Below are positions 1 through 6,561 of a stretch of 6,858 nucleotides of DNA, piece by piece. Every line of letters begins with the position of its first letter. The stretch's first letter is position 1. Position numbers and translations under genes: made by a program. Source of the DNA: an uncultured Allobaculum sp. (GTDB lineage Bacteria; Bacillota_I; Bacilli_A; Erysipelotrichales; Erysipelotrichaceae); the NCBI GenBank assembly GCA_948467695.1, contig CAOKFJ010000097.1, positions 1 to 6,858 of the forward strand, read 5' to 3'. The notes beneath the pieces were generated by a model. That model was not told where the DNA came from and did not search any database. It saw only the letters and a list, made by a program, of their open reading frames with translations.

Positions 1-2
1 TG

Positions 3-1340
3 CTTGAAAACAAATTCAATCCGTTCTATGCAGACGAGATGCTCGAAAGCTGTGTATTCGCGCACCGCTGTCTGCCTTGTCGCCTCCCTTTTCCAGCCAT
101 CGTGCGGCAGCTTCAAAACCGCGTGCGATCTTCTCTGTCTTTTCCTCCAACTGTCCATGGCACAGTTCCGTCTCTCGATCTTCATACACCGTTAATTGAT
201 CAGATTCTCGATCACGATGTTCTTCTGCATTTCCCCTATCAGGATTTCGCGCCGCTTCTTTTGCTTATTGAGCAGGCATCCGCAGATGAGCGGGTGCAGT
301 CGATTTCTGCCACCCTCTATCGTGTTGCAGAAAATTCACGTTTCGTACGCTCTCTTTGCAAAGCAGCTGAGAACGGAAAAGACGTGAGGGTCATCATTGA
401 ACTGCGCGCACGATTCGATGAAGCGCGCAATATGGAATGCGCAAAGCGGCTCGTCCAGAGCGGCGCGAAGGTCATTTTCGGACCGCCAGACTTGAAGGTA
501 CATGCCAAACTGATCTGCATCTCGCTCAAAACCGGCAGTCAAATACGCTCCATATCCATCATCGGTACAGGAAATTTCAACGAAGAAACCGCGCTGCAGT
601 ACACGGATTACGCCTTGATGAGCGCGGATGAACCATTCAAAGACAGAATCAGCGCGTTGCTTGATCAGCTTTTTTACAAGCAGACAGACACTCTTAACCA
701 CACCCTTCACTCCATAGGCCATCATCCGGATTTTACGGACATGCAGTCTCATCCGATTTTTTCGCCTATGAACCATGCGCTTGAATTCTCTCCGGACGGG
801 ATTCGACAGAGAATCATTCTTGAACTGGATCGGCAGATTGAACGCGCAAAAAGCGGAAGAAAAGCGCGCGCCTGGTTCAAGCTGAATGCGCTAAGCGACC
901 CCATACTCATCGAGAAGATCACACATGCCGCAAAAGCGGGCGTGCAGATTCGACTTCTTGTGCGCGGGATCTGCCTGATGACACCATCTGCCAATGAAAA
1001 TGAAAAAGAGATGGATCTTGAGATCCATTCGATTGTCGGACGATTTCTCGAGCATGGCCGAGTCTACGTATTAGGCTATGGCGATCAGTCGCTTGTCATG
1101 CTTTCTTCAGCCGATTTCATGCGGCGCAATATGGAGCGCCGTATTGAAGCTGCTGTTTCTATATCTGACCCGCTGCTCAAAGACAGACTCATAAACGAAT
1201 TTGAGCTGCAGTTTTCCGATACCGCCAACGCATGGAAAATGAACCCGGATGGATCGTATTCAAATCGTGCAGCATCGAAATCGCAGACAATTGATTCGCA
1301 GAAAATTCTTCTGGAACAATACACTTACGCCAAAGAGTGA
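3..1340 (+). CDS. ppk: Polyphosphate kinase (Ppk1), C-terminal part, cut by the window start
   Basis: Ppk1 reversibly transfers the gamma-phosphate of ATP to a polyphosphate chain through a phosphohistidine intermediate. About 445 residues are visible, against roughly 690 for the E. coli enzyme, so the N domain and most of the head domain lie outside the window. The two phospholipase-D-like catalytic domains are complete. Visible family landmarks are DVLLHFPY, LYRVAENSR and ELRARFDE (the two arginines correspond to the Mg-binding pair), KVHAKL with the phosphorylated histidine at 501-503, GTGNFNEETA, LVRGIC, and LEHGRVYVL with the second catalytic histidine at 1053-1055, then SSADFMRRNMERRIE. 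The frame is open to the left edge, so the ATG at 39 is not the true start. The first roughly 55 codons are cysteine-rich and align poorly with the family (see findings). A DUF4317 gene follows 109 bases downstream. Family assignment from about base 190 onward is very secure. Confidence 0.95.
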   Translation, partial: LENKFNPFYADEMLESCVFAHRCLPCRLPFPAIVRQLQNRVRSSLSFPPTVHGTVPSLDLHTPLIDQILDHDVLLHFPYQDFAPLLLLIEQASADERVQSISATLYRVAENSRFVRSLCKAAENGKDVRVIIELRARFDEARNMECAKRLVQSGAKVIFGPPDLKVHAKLICISLKTGSQIRSISIIGTGNFNEETALQYTDYALMSADEPFKDRISALLDQLFYKQTDTLNHTLHSIGHHPDFTDMQSHPIFSPMNHALEFSPDGIRQRIILELDRQIERAKSGRKARAWFKLNALSDPILIEKITHAAKAGVQIRLLVRGICLMTPSANENEKEMDLEIHSIVGRFLEHGRVYVLGYGDQSLVMLSSADFMRRNMERRIEAAVSISDPLLKDRLINEFELQFSDTANAWKMNPDGSYSNRAASKSQTIDSQKILLEQYTYAKE

Positions 1341-1438
1341 TGTCTGCAGGCGCCAAACGATGCGCGCCCTTCAATCTCTTGTATGTGCTAAACTGTTCAA
1401 CAAACCGTAAAATAGAAATCCGCCATACAGGAATAAAT

Positions 1439-1444
1439 GGGAGG
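1439..1444 (+). promoter_or_regulatory. Ribosome binding site of the DUF4317 gene
   Basis: GGGAGG lies 5 bases before the ATG at 1450 and fixes that start. The 109-base gap after ppk (1341-1449) shows no convincing terminator. It contains a TAAAAT (1408-1413) that could be a -10 box, but no good -35 at normal spacing. Whether this gene is co-transcribed with ppk is therefore open. Confidence 0.75.
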
Positions 1445-1449
1445 AAATT

Positions 1450-2646
1450 ATGAACAAAAAAGAACTTCAGGAAATCAAACGTCAGCTTAAACCGGAAAAT
1501 GAACGTCTGATGCTTCGCGGTATTCAGGAGGCGTATGGAAGACGCCGTGATGAAGACGCGGTCATCCTTTTTACCCGCCTGATTGATCCCGAAACACTCT
1601 CCACCGAGGAAGAAGAACTGTATTTTGATATTTTCAAAAAAAGTCTGGGAGGCACACCCGGCAAGAATCTGATGGAATATGGTTTTGACCATACCGACCC
1701 GCAGGCTGTTGATCTGCGCCAGAAACTCTTCGATTATCGAAATGGACTTCTGCTTGAAGAAGAGGAATTTGAAAAATTTGCAAAGGAAATCATCGACAAA
1801 GGCAATTACCGCAACCCGGTCTATGTGACCGCCGGAATCTTCGAGTATTCAGCTCCCAACCTGAACGCGAACCATGAAGAACTTGAAGGAAACTCGACGT
1901 TCCGCTTCATGATCGCGGCAGTCAGCGAAGCAAGACTCACCGACATCGGTCTGTTCTATTCCTCGCGTGAAAACAGTGTGCAGCGAAAGGTCAATGAAGA
2001 GATGCAGATTATCCCCTCTCCTCTTGATGCCTTTCTGTATCCCGTGTTCTCCGATCGAGCAGCCGACGTCAACCATTTCCTTTATCATTCCAAAACCGCA
2101 AAACAGCCCAATATCGATCTGATTGAACAATTTTTCCATATCCCGTTCCAGTCAACCGCTCCCGAACAGAGCGAGGGCTTCAGCACGCTGATCGCCGATG
2201 TCTTCCCCGAAGGTCTGCAAATGAAAACCGCGATCAATCTGCATCGCAACCTGAGCGACTACATCAAGGAAGGCAGCGAGGAAGATGTTGTCGTCACATG
2301 CGACAAGGCGCGCGTTCGCGATCTTCTTGAAGCATCCGGCGCACCGCGTTCCAACATGGAGCGCTTTGACGAAGCATACGCGCGCATTCTCGAAGACCAG
2401 CCGCTTGCTGCGGTCAATCTTCTCGAGAAAGGAAAAATTTCTCTGAAATCGCCCGCAATTTCCATTTCCGTTAAAGATGAAGCGCTTGATGACATTCAGA
2501 CACGCACGATTGATGGACGAACCTGCCTGGTTATTGCCATCAGCGACGAAGTGCAGATTTCCCATATGCCTGCCGACATCCGCGAACCGCAAAAAGAAGT
2601 TCGTGTGCATCCGGCAGAAAATCAGGATGAATCCTTTAACGGATAG
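1450..2646 (+). CDS. DUF4317 family protein, function unknown
   Basis: The protein has 398 residues, close to what I recall as the usual length of DUF4317 proteins, a cytosolic family of unknown function common in gut Firmicutes. It has no signal peptide or membrane segment. Family-like landmarks are the MNKKELQEIKRQ start, EEELYFDIFKKSLGGTPGKN (residues about 54-73), FLYPVFSDRAADVNHFLYHSK (195-215), and a C-terminal TRTIDGRTCLVIAI (351-364). The N-terminal half is strongly acidic, with EEEEF around 103-107. The last 25 residues, after the conserved core, are hydrophilic and probably disordered. The start is supported by GGGAGG 5 bases upstream. The gene follows ppk in the same direction and ends at an intrinsic terminator. 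The family call rests on remembered family sequence, not on a search. I assign no biochemical role. Confidence 0.82.
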   Translation: MNKKELQEIKRQLKPENERLMLRGIQEAYGRRRDEDAVILFTRLIDPETLSTEEEELYFDIFKKSLGGTPGKNLMEYGFDHTDPQAVDLRQKLFDYRNGLLLEEEEFEKFAKEIIDKGNYRNPVYVTAGIFEYSAPNLNANHEELEGNSTFRFMIAAVSEARLTDIGLFYSSRENSVQRKVNEEMQIIPSPLDAFLYPVFSDRAADVNHFLYHSKTAKQPNIDLIEQFFHIPFQSTAPEQSEGFSTLIADVFPEGLQMKTAINLHRNLSDYIKEGSEEDVVVTCDKARVRDLLEASGAPRSNMERFDEAYARILEDQPLAAVNLLEKGKISLKSPAISISVKDEALDDIQTRTIDGRTCLVIAISDEVQISHMPADIREPQKEVRVHPAENQDESFNG

Positions 2647-2677
2647 CTCCAGCAAGCCCATACCGTACAAAAACAGC

Positions 2678-2731
2678 AGCCGCCGAAAAATCCTCAATGG
2701 ATCTTACGGCGGCTTTCGTTTCATTTTATTT
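2678..2731 (+). terminator. Intrinsic terminator after the DUF4317 gene, probably bidirectional
   Basis: A perfect 8-bp GC-rich stem, AGCCGCCG (2678-2685) with CGGCGGCT (2707-2714), encloses a 21-base loop that can form a small inner ATCC/GGAT helix. On the plus strand it runs into a T-rich tract (2714-2731). Read on the minus strand, the stem is followed shortly by five T residues, so it could also stop the converging HAD gene. Confidence 0.85.
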
Positions 2732-2750
2732 AACTTGTCAGGATCAGTTT

Positions 2751-2785
2751 ACGGCATCGATTTATCGGTTAAACCGATTCGCCGT
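2751..2785 (-). other. Hairpin just downstream of the HAD stop codon
   Basis: Nested inverted repeats: outer ACGGC (2751-2755) with GCCGT (2781-2785), inner ATCGGTT (2764-2770) with AACCGAT (2772-2778). It begins 4 bases after the HAD stop on the minus strand. No T-run follows it, so it is not a standard terminator. It could protect the 3' end of the HAD transcript or help RNA polymerase pause before the stronger hairpin at 2678-2714. The structure is visible; the role is inferred. Confidence 0.4.
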
Positions 2786-2789
2786 CACA

Positions 2790-3569
2790 TCAGCTTTCAG
2801 TTCTTTCTGTATGTTCTTCGATCCATGCGCTGATCTCATCCCAGGAATCAGCTTCAAACACACGGGGCGCATCCTCACGCTCGAAAGGATCATGCGCGCG
2901 GTTTGCCTTGAACCAGATGCAGTTTGCGCCAAATGGAAGAGCGCCGCGAATATCGGCTTTCCAGGAATCGCCGATCATTAGCACATTCTCTGGTTTCCAG
3001 TCCGTTTCAAGCAGTTCATTCATCGCATCAAGCGACTGCGTGAAAAAGGAAAGATCAGGTTTGGGCACGCCGAAGCGGCTCGAACTGAACACGTCGCGAA
3101 AATATGGTCCCATGCCGGCACGCTCAAGTCGTCCAAGCTGTCCGGCAGCACTGCCATTCGACGCGATAAAAATCGGTATTCCCAGCGCATCCAGCCGCTG
3201 CAGAGCTTCAAGCGCGCCGGGCATTGGATGATCAGCAGTGCGAAGCCGGCTGATGAAGGTGTCTTCAAACGCATCAGGGTCACGCAGCTGCATGCCAAGC
3301 GCATTGAAAATGACCGTGAAGCGGATGCGTCCAAGTTCTTCGCGCGTCATTGAACCTTCTTCAATACGGTCCCACAGTTTGGCATTCTCCACAAGAAACG
3401 TCTGGAAATAGTCATCTTTCCATGGATAGCCGAATACATGAAACGCGTGTTCCATGGCTTCTTTGGCGCAGGCATCGAAATCGAGAAGCGTCTGGTCGAC
3501 ATCGATCCACGCCGCTTTGATGGTCTGTCCATGCATTTTGAGTGTTAAAGAGTTGTTTGCAGAATTCAT
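2790..3569 (-). CDS. HAD-superfamily phosphatase, YjjG/YfnB-like
   Basis: The protein has 259 residues and all four HAD motifs in order: DVDQT (nucleophile D23, acid D25), IASNG (S137), GVPKPD (K170) and GDSWKAD (D201, D206). An alpha-helical type C1 cap follows motif I, with LWDRIEEGSMTREEL around residues 65-79. The layout and the motif I context (DVDQTLLDFD) resemble YjjG/YfnB-type enzymes, which dephosphorylate (mainly pyrimidine) nucleotides. The actual substrate cannot be read from sequence, and a phosphoglycolate-phosphatase-like activity is the alternative. It is cytosolic, with no signal peptide. The ATG chosen gives an 18-residue N-terminal extension before the usual KAAWIDVD beta strand. 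Met12 is an alternative start, but neither has a well-spaced Shine-Dalgarno sequence. The ATG overlaps the stop of a 19-codon upstream ORF (ATGA), so coupled translation is possible. The gene converges on the DUF4317 gene. Confidence 0.9.
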   Translation of the reverse strand: MNSANNSLTLKMHGQTIKAAWIDVDQTLLDFDACAKEAMEHAFHVFGYPWKDDYFQTFLVENAKLWDRIEEGSMTREELGRIRFTVIFNALGMQLRDPDAFEDTFISRLRTADHPMPGALEALQRLDALGIPIFIASNGSAAGQLGRLERAGMGPYFRDVFSSSRFGVPKPDLSFFTQSLDAMNELLETDWKPENVLMIGDSWKADIRGALPFGANCIWFKANRAHDPFEREDAPRVFEADSWDEISAWIEEHTERTES

Positions 3570-3625
3570 GCATACAGTATAAACATCTTCCCTCTCTTCT
3601 CAACCTTTCCCGATAAACCGTTCAT
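3566..3625 (-). CDS. Possible 19-residue leader ORF coupled to the HAD gene
   Basis: This is a 19-codon ORF beginning MNGLSGKVEK and ending FILYA. It has a strong upstream AAAGGAGAAGG (minus strand; AAAGGAG at 3636-3642), placing GGAG 10 bases and the second AAGG 6 bases before the ATG. Its TGA overlaps the HAD ATG as ATGA, the classic arrangement for translational coupling. The HAD start itself lacks a close Shine-Dalgarno site, which makes the arrangement look purposeful. It is too short to recognise as a family. Alternatives are chance, or a frameshift that separated the true HAD start from its ribosome binding site. Confidence 0.4.
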   Translation of the reverse strand: MNGLSGKVEKRGKMFILYA

Positions 3626-3691
3626 TCCAGACCTTCTCCTTTAGGCATTCAGGCATCTTCTAGTTTTTGAGGCGTGCGCGTCATAACTGGA

Positions 3692-3748
3692 TAAACAGAA
3701 AAACAGCCCGCATATCACGCATTGCTGCAATTTGTGATATGCGGGCTG
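3692..3748 (-). terminator. Strong intrinsic terminator of the flavin-reductase gene
   Basis: A perfect 15-bp stem (3704-3718 with 3734-3748; core GCCCGCATATCAC and its complement) surrounds a 15-base loop. On the minus strand the stem is followed by GTTTTTCTGTTT (3692-3703 side). It starts 26 bases after the stop of the gene at 3775-4284 and separates it from the HAD transcription unit. The rest of the gap 3570-3774 holds only the small leader ORF and AT-rich sequence without a promoter I can defend. Confidence 0.93.
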
Positions 3749-3774
3749 AGGAATTGAGTGCCGATTGATGAGTC

Positions 3775-4284
3775 CTACTCGATATCAAGACCGAGCTGAT
3801 ACACCTCGCGATAGGCGGGATGCGAAACAATATCTCCATGATGGAGAACATTGGAGCCGTAAACGACACGCACAACGCGGCTGTTGGGCACGGAATCCGT
3901 AAATCCTCCAAGAGATTCCACAGCGGTTTCCATTTCCGAGCGGTTGATCGCCGCTGTCAGAAAGAAGATAAAGTCGGTTCCGTCGAAACTTTCGAAATAC
4001 GGCGTCATTCGATCCAGGAATGTCTTCATCATGCCGGACATTGTATAGAAATAGACAGGAGTGGCGAGCACGACGACATTCGAATCCTGCATTTCGCGGG
4101 CAAGACGGTCGGCATCGTCTTCAGTCTGCTCCTCCCGATAGAAATCGAAATTCTCATCTTTGAGATTGACGCGCACGATTGTGTTCTCCGGATTGGCCGA
4201 AGCACCGCGAATAAACTCGGTGCAAAGCAGATCGCAGTTTCCATTGGCGCGCGGCGAGGAATTCACCACAACAATTTTTTTCAT
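3775..4284 (-). CDS. NAD(P)H-dependent FMN reductase-like flavoprotein (flavodoxin fold)
   Basis: This 169-residue protein is of typical single-domain length. The N-terminal beta strand and FMN-phosphate loop are KIVVVNSSPRANGN (residues 3-16). The second conserved block is ATPVYFYTMSGMMKTFLDR (74-92), which shapes the flavin site and dimer face. The C-terminal VYGSNVLHHGDIVSHPAYREVYQLG (141-165) matches the tail of NADPH-dependent FMN reductase / iron-sulfur flavoprotein-like families. These cytosolic enzymes use FMN and NAD(P)H to reduce quinones, flavins, azo or nitro compounds; the substrate here is unknown. The region around residues 42-56, where many relatives have a CxGCxxC motif, is acidic and has no cysteine, so no Fe-S cluster or redox cysteine pair is expected there. 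The ATG is supported by AAAGGAG (4291-4297) 6 bases upstream. It has its own TATAAT promoter and terminator and appears monocistronic. Confidence 0.88.
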   Translation of the reverse strand: MKKIVVVNSSPRANGNCDLLCTEFIRGASANPENTIVRVNLKDENFDFYREEQTEDDADRLAREMQDSNVVVLATPVYFYTMSGMMKTFLDRMTPYFESFDGTDFIFFLTAAINRSEMETAVESLGGFTDSVPNSRVVRVVYGSNVLHHGDIVSHPAYREVYQLGLDIE

Positions 4285-4319
4285 ACTTCTCTCCTTTGAG
4301 TCTTTCGTAACCTGTCTTC

Positions 4320-4347
4320 ATTATAGAATTCGTCCTTTAAAAAGACG
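4320..4347 (-). promoter_or_regulatory. Promoter with overlapping dyad, upstream of the flavin-reductase gene
   Basis: A perfect TATAAT -10 box (minus strand, 4325-4320) lies 35 bases before the ATG at 4284, giving a leader of about 28 bases. At 15-18 base spacing there is no good TTGACA match. Instead an imperfect 17-base dyad, CGTCcTTT..AAAaGACG (4331-4347), occupies the spacer and reaches the expected -35 region. This could be an operator or activator site. The -10 call is good; the regulatory role is inferred. Confidence 0.6.
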
Positions 4348-4389
4348 GATCACATGCCTGAAACGAAAAAATGCGAAGAAACGAGGAAA

Positions 4390-4441
4390 ATATAAAAAGC
4401 CCGATTTCTCTTTGTCTGTTGACACAAAGATCAAAAGGGCT
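4390..4441 (-). terminator. Intrinsic terminator of the proBA operon
   Basis: On the minus strand, AGCCC (4441-4437) pairs with GGGCT (4402-4398), and an inner CTTTGT/ACAAAG helix is separated from it by a partly paired internal loop. The structure is followed directly by TTTTTATA. It begins 24 bases after the proA stop. Confidence 0.85.
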
Positions 4442-4465
4442 GTCATGGATGTGGTTATGTGAAGT

Positions 4466-5722
4466 TTAGGGACGGATCTGTCCATCACCGAAGATAATGT
4501 ACTTGGTTGTGGTCAGCTCTTCAAGTCCCATGGGGCCTCTGGCGTGCAGTTTCTGTGTGGAAATGCCGATTTCTGCGCCTAAACCAAACTCTCTGCCATC
4601 CGTAAAACGGGTAGAGGCATTGACGTACACCGCTGCCGCATCGACACCATTGAGAAATTTTCGCGCGTTGGCATAATCGCTCGTGACGATCGATTCAGAA
4701 TGACCGGTGTTGTATTCGTTGATATGCGCGATGGCTTCATCGACTGATCTTACCGTTTTTACCGACAGTTCGAGCGCGAGATATTCTGTGCCCCAATCGG
4801 CTTCTGTCGCTTCAACGACATCGCATTTTCCAAACTGATCCACAAGAGTATTCTGCGCATGGATTTTTACGTTGTGAGCACTCAGCGCTTCATCGAGACG
4901 CACAATCAGCTGGTCGGCAATCTTTTCATGCACGAGAAGCGATTCAACCGCGTTGCACACACCGACGCGCTGTGTTTTGCCGTTGAGGATAATATTGATC
5001 GCCATATCGAGATCGGCGCTCTCATCAACAAAGACATGGCAGTTTCCGGTGCCCGTTTCAATGACAGGAACAGTCGCGTTTTCGACGCAGGAAGCAATCA
5101 GACCGGCTCCTCCGCGCGGAATGAGCACATCAACCCATTTTGAACAGCGCATCAGCTCGCGGCTCGCTTCACGCGAGTTGTCGTAAAGGAGCTGACAAGC
5201 CGTGCGCGGAAGACTCAGTTCATCAAGCACGCTCTGAATGATTTCAACAATTGCGGCGTTGGAATTGGCGGCTTCTTTTCCGCCCTTGAGAATGACCGCG
5301 TTGCCGCTTTTGAAGCAGAGCGCGAACACATCCGCGGTAACATTCGGACGTGCTTCATAGATCACGGCGCATACGCCTAAAGGCACGCGCTGTTTGCCGA
5401 TCAGAAGACCGTTCGGTCTTTTTTTCATTTCCAGAACACTGCCGACCGGATCAGGAAGATCGGCGACCTCCTTCATGCCGCCGGCAATCGAGACAATGCG
5501 CTCTTCGGTAAGCATCAGACGATCCTGGAGCGGAAGAGGCATATTGTTTTCTCTGGCCGCCTGCAAATCTTTTTCATTGGCGGCAAGAATATCCGCCGAT
5601 TTGGCAACAAGCGCATCGGCTGCCGCAATCAGCGCTTCGTTTTTACGGTTGGTATCGAGTGTGGAAAGAATCATAGCCGCGTCATGCGCGCTCTTTCCCA
5701 GTTCATTCATCCAGTCTGTCAT
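4466..5722 (-). CDS. proA: Gamma-glutamyl phosphate reductase (glutamate-5-semialdehyde dehydrogenase)
   Basis: ProA reduces gamma-glutamyl phosphate with NADPH to glutamate 5-semialdehyde, which cyclises to pyrroline-5-carboxylate, in proline synthesis. The 418 residues match the usual ProA length of about 415-420. Hallmarks are VPLGVCAVIYEARPNVT (113-129), GNAVILKGGKEA (140-151), VLIPRGG (199-205), ETGTGNCHV (222-230), the catalytic cysteine C256 in GKTQRVGVCNAVESLL, and the C-terminal GREFGLGAEIGIST, LHARGPMGLEELTTTKY block. The start overlaps the proB stop by four bases (ATGA), with GGAGG (5727-5731) 4 bases upstream inside the proB 3' end. The two genes are therefore translationally coupled, and the enzymes are thought to channel the labile intermediate. 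No truncation or missing catalytic residue is seen. A strong terminator follows. Paralogy with other aldehyde dehydrogenases is not a concern given these motifs. Confidence 0.98.
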   Translation of the reverse strand: MTDWMNELGKSAHDAAMILSTLDTNRKNEALIAAADALVAKSADILAANEKDLQAARENNMPLPLQDRLMLTEERIVSIAGGMKEVADLPDPVGSVLEMKKRPNGLLIGKQRVPLGVCAVIYEARPNVTADVFALCFKSGNAVILKGGKEAANSNAAIVEIIQSVLDELSLPRTACQLLYDNSREASRELMRCSKWVDVLIPRGGAGLIASCVENATVPVIETGTGNCHVFVDESADLDMAINIILNGKTQRVGVCNAVESLLVHEKIADQLIVRLDEALSAHNVKIHAQNTLVDQFGKCDVVEATEADWGTEYLALELSVKTVRSVDEAIAHINEYNTGHSESIVTSDYANARKFLNGVDAAAVYVNASTRFTDGREFGLGAEIGISTQKLHARGPMGLEELTTTKYIIFGDGQIRP

Positions 5723-6561
5723 AGGTCCTCCAGAATACGGTCGAAATCAAATTTCATATCGGGATGCGCCACAAAGAATGTTCCCTCTTCCTCGCCGCGC
5801 ACTAGCCGCTCGATGATGCGGAAATCTTTCGCGTTGGCGATAATCATATCCGCTCCCGCGCTGCCTGCAATTTTTGCGGCATGCAGTTTGGTCGCCATAC
5901 CGCCTGTCCCGACACCGCTTGACGGTCCTTTGCCAAGCGCTTTGATCGAATCATCAAGCTCAGCAACCTCACTGATGAAACGCGCGTCTTTATTCTTTGT
6001 CGGATCATCGGTGTAAAGACCATCGATATCGGAAAGCAGAATCAGCAGATCAGCGCGTACAAGCGCTGCGACAAAAGCGCTGAGCGAATCGTTGTCGCCG
6101 ATTTCGATTTCATCGGTCGCAATGGTGTCGTTTTCATTGACAATCGGCACAACGCCAAGATCAAACAGCTCGCCGAATGTATTGCGCGCGTTGAAGCGGT
6201 CCTTTTCATAACGCATCGTGTGCTTGGTTAAAAGAATCTGTCCGCAGTTGAGACCGTATTCGGCAAAAAGCTTCTGATAGAGCATCATCAGTCTGGCCTG
6301 CCCGACAGCGGCGCAAGCCTGTTTTTTGGAAACGGAATGAGGACGGCCCGGCAGACCAAGATACTGCGTGCCGACCATGATGGCACCGGAAGAAACCAGT
6401 ACCACGTCGTACCCGGCATTGTGAAGAGAACTGATCTGGCGGACAAGCACTTCAAGCTTGTCGAAATTCAGTCTGCCGGTTTCAGGATAAGTCAAAGAGG
6501 ACGAGCCTACTTTGACGACAATTCGTTTGGCGTCTTTGACGCGATTTCTTAAAGATGACAT
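5719..6561 (-). CDS. proB: Glutamate 5-kinase, short form without PUA domain
   Basis: ProB phosphorylates L-glutamate with ATP to gamma-glutamyl phosphate, the committed and usually proline-inhibited step. The 280 residues form one amino-acid-kinase domain: RIVVKVGSSSL (13-23), VVLVSSGAI (53-61), GQILLT (107-112), DRFNARNTF (121-129), VPIVNENDTIATDE (138-151, binding glutamate), IGDNDSLSAFVA (154-165), LLSDIDGLY (175-183) and GVGTGGMATK (216-225). E. coli ProB has 367 residues with a C-terminal PUA domain; that domain is absent, as in several other Firmicutes, and the gene ends cleanly at the coupled proA start, so this is not a truncation. The start is fixed by an in-frame TAA four codons upstream and the normal distance to KVGSS. 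There is no clear Shine-Dalgarno sequence before it (AAGATACACCT), unlike its neighbours. It is the first gene of proBA. Confidence 0.98.
   Translation of the reverse strand: MSSLRNRVKDAKRIVVKVGSSSLTYPETGRLNFDKLEVLVRQISSLHNAGYDVVLVSSGAIMVGTQYLGLPGRPHSVSKKQACAAVGQARLMMLYQKLFAEYGLNCGQILLTKHTMRYEKDRFNARNTFGELFDLGVVPIVNENDTIATDEIEIGDNDSLSAFVAALVRADLLILLSDIDGLYTDDPTKNKDARFISEVAELDDSIKALGKGPSSGVGTGGMATKLHAAKIAGSAGADMIIANAKDFRIIERLVRGEEEGTFFVAHPDMKFDFDRILEDL

Noticed and set aside
1..260. A minus-strand open stretch opposite the start of ppk with a coding-like charged composition (for example EEKTEKIARGFEAAARWLEKG).
   Set aside because: It has no ATG, lies between close stops, has no ribosome binding site, and I recognise no family; it is most simply the shadow of a C/T-rich sense strand.
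1349..1369. Possible terminator after ppk (GGCGC...GCGCC).
   Set aside because: The stem is only about five pairs with a bulge when extended, and no T-run follows.
1189..1692. A 167-codon minus-strand ORF spanning the ppk / DUF4317 gap.
   Set aside because: It lies antisense to two well-supported genes, is rich in Phe/Ile/Leu in a way typical of antisense of acidic coding, and shows no recognisable domain.
3820..4299. A 159-codon plus-strand ORF opposite the flavin reductase.
   Set aside because: The minus-strand gene has clear family motifs, promoter, ribosome binding site and terminator; this is its shadow.
5719..6561. ProB considered as truncated because it is about 87 residues shorter than the E. 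coli enzyme.
   Set aside because: The kinase domain is complete and the stop is precisely coupled to proA; PUA-less ProB is a known normal form.
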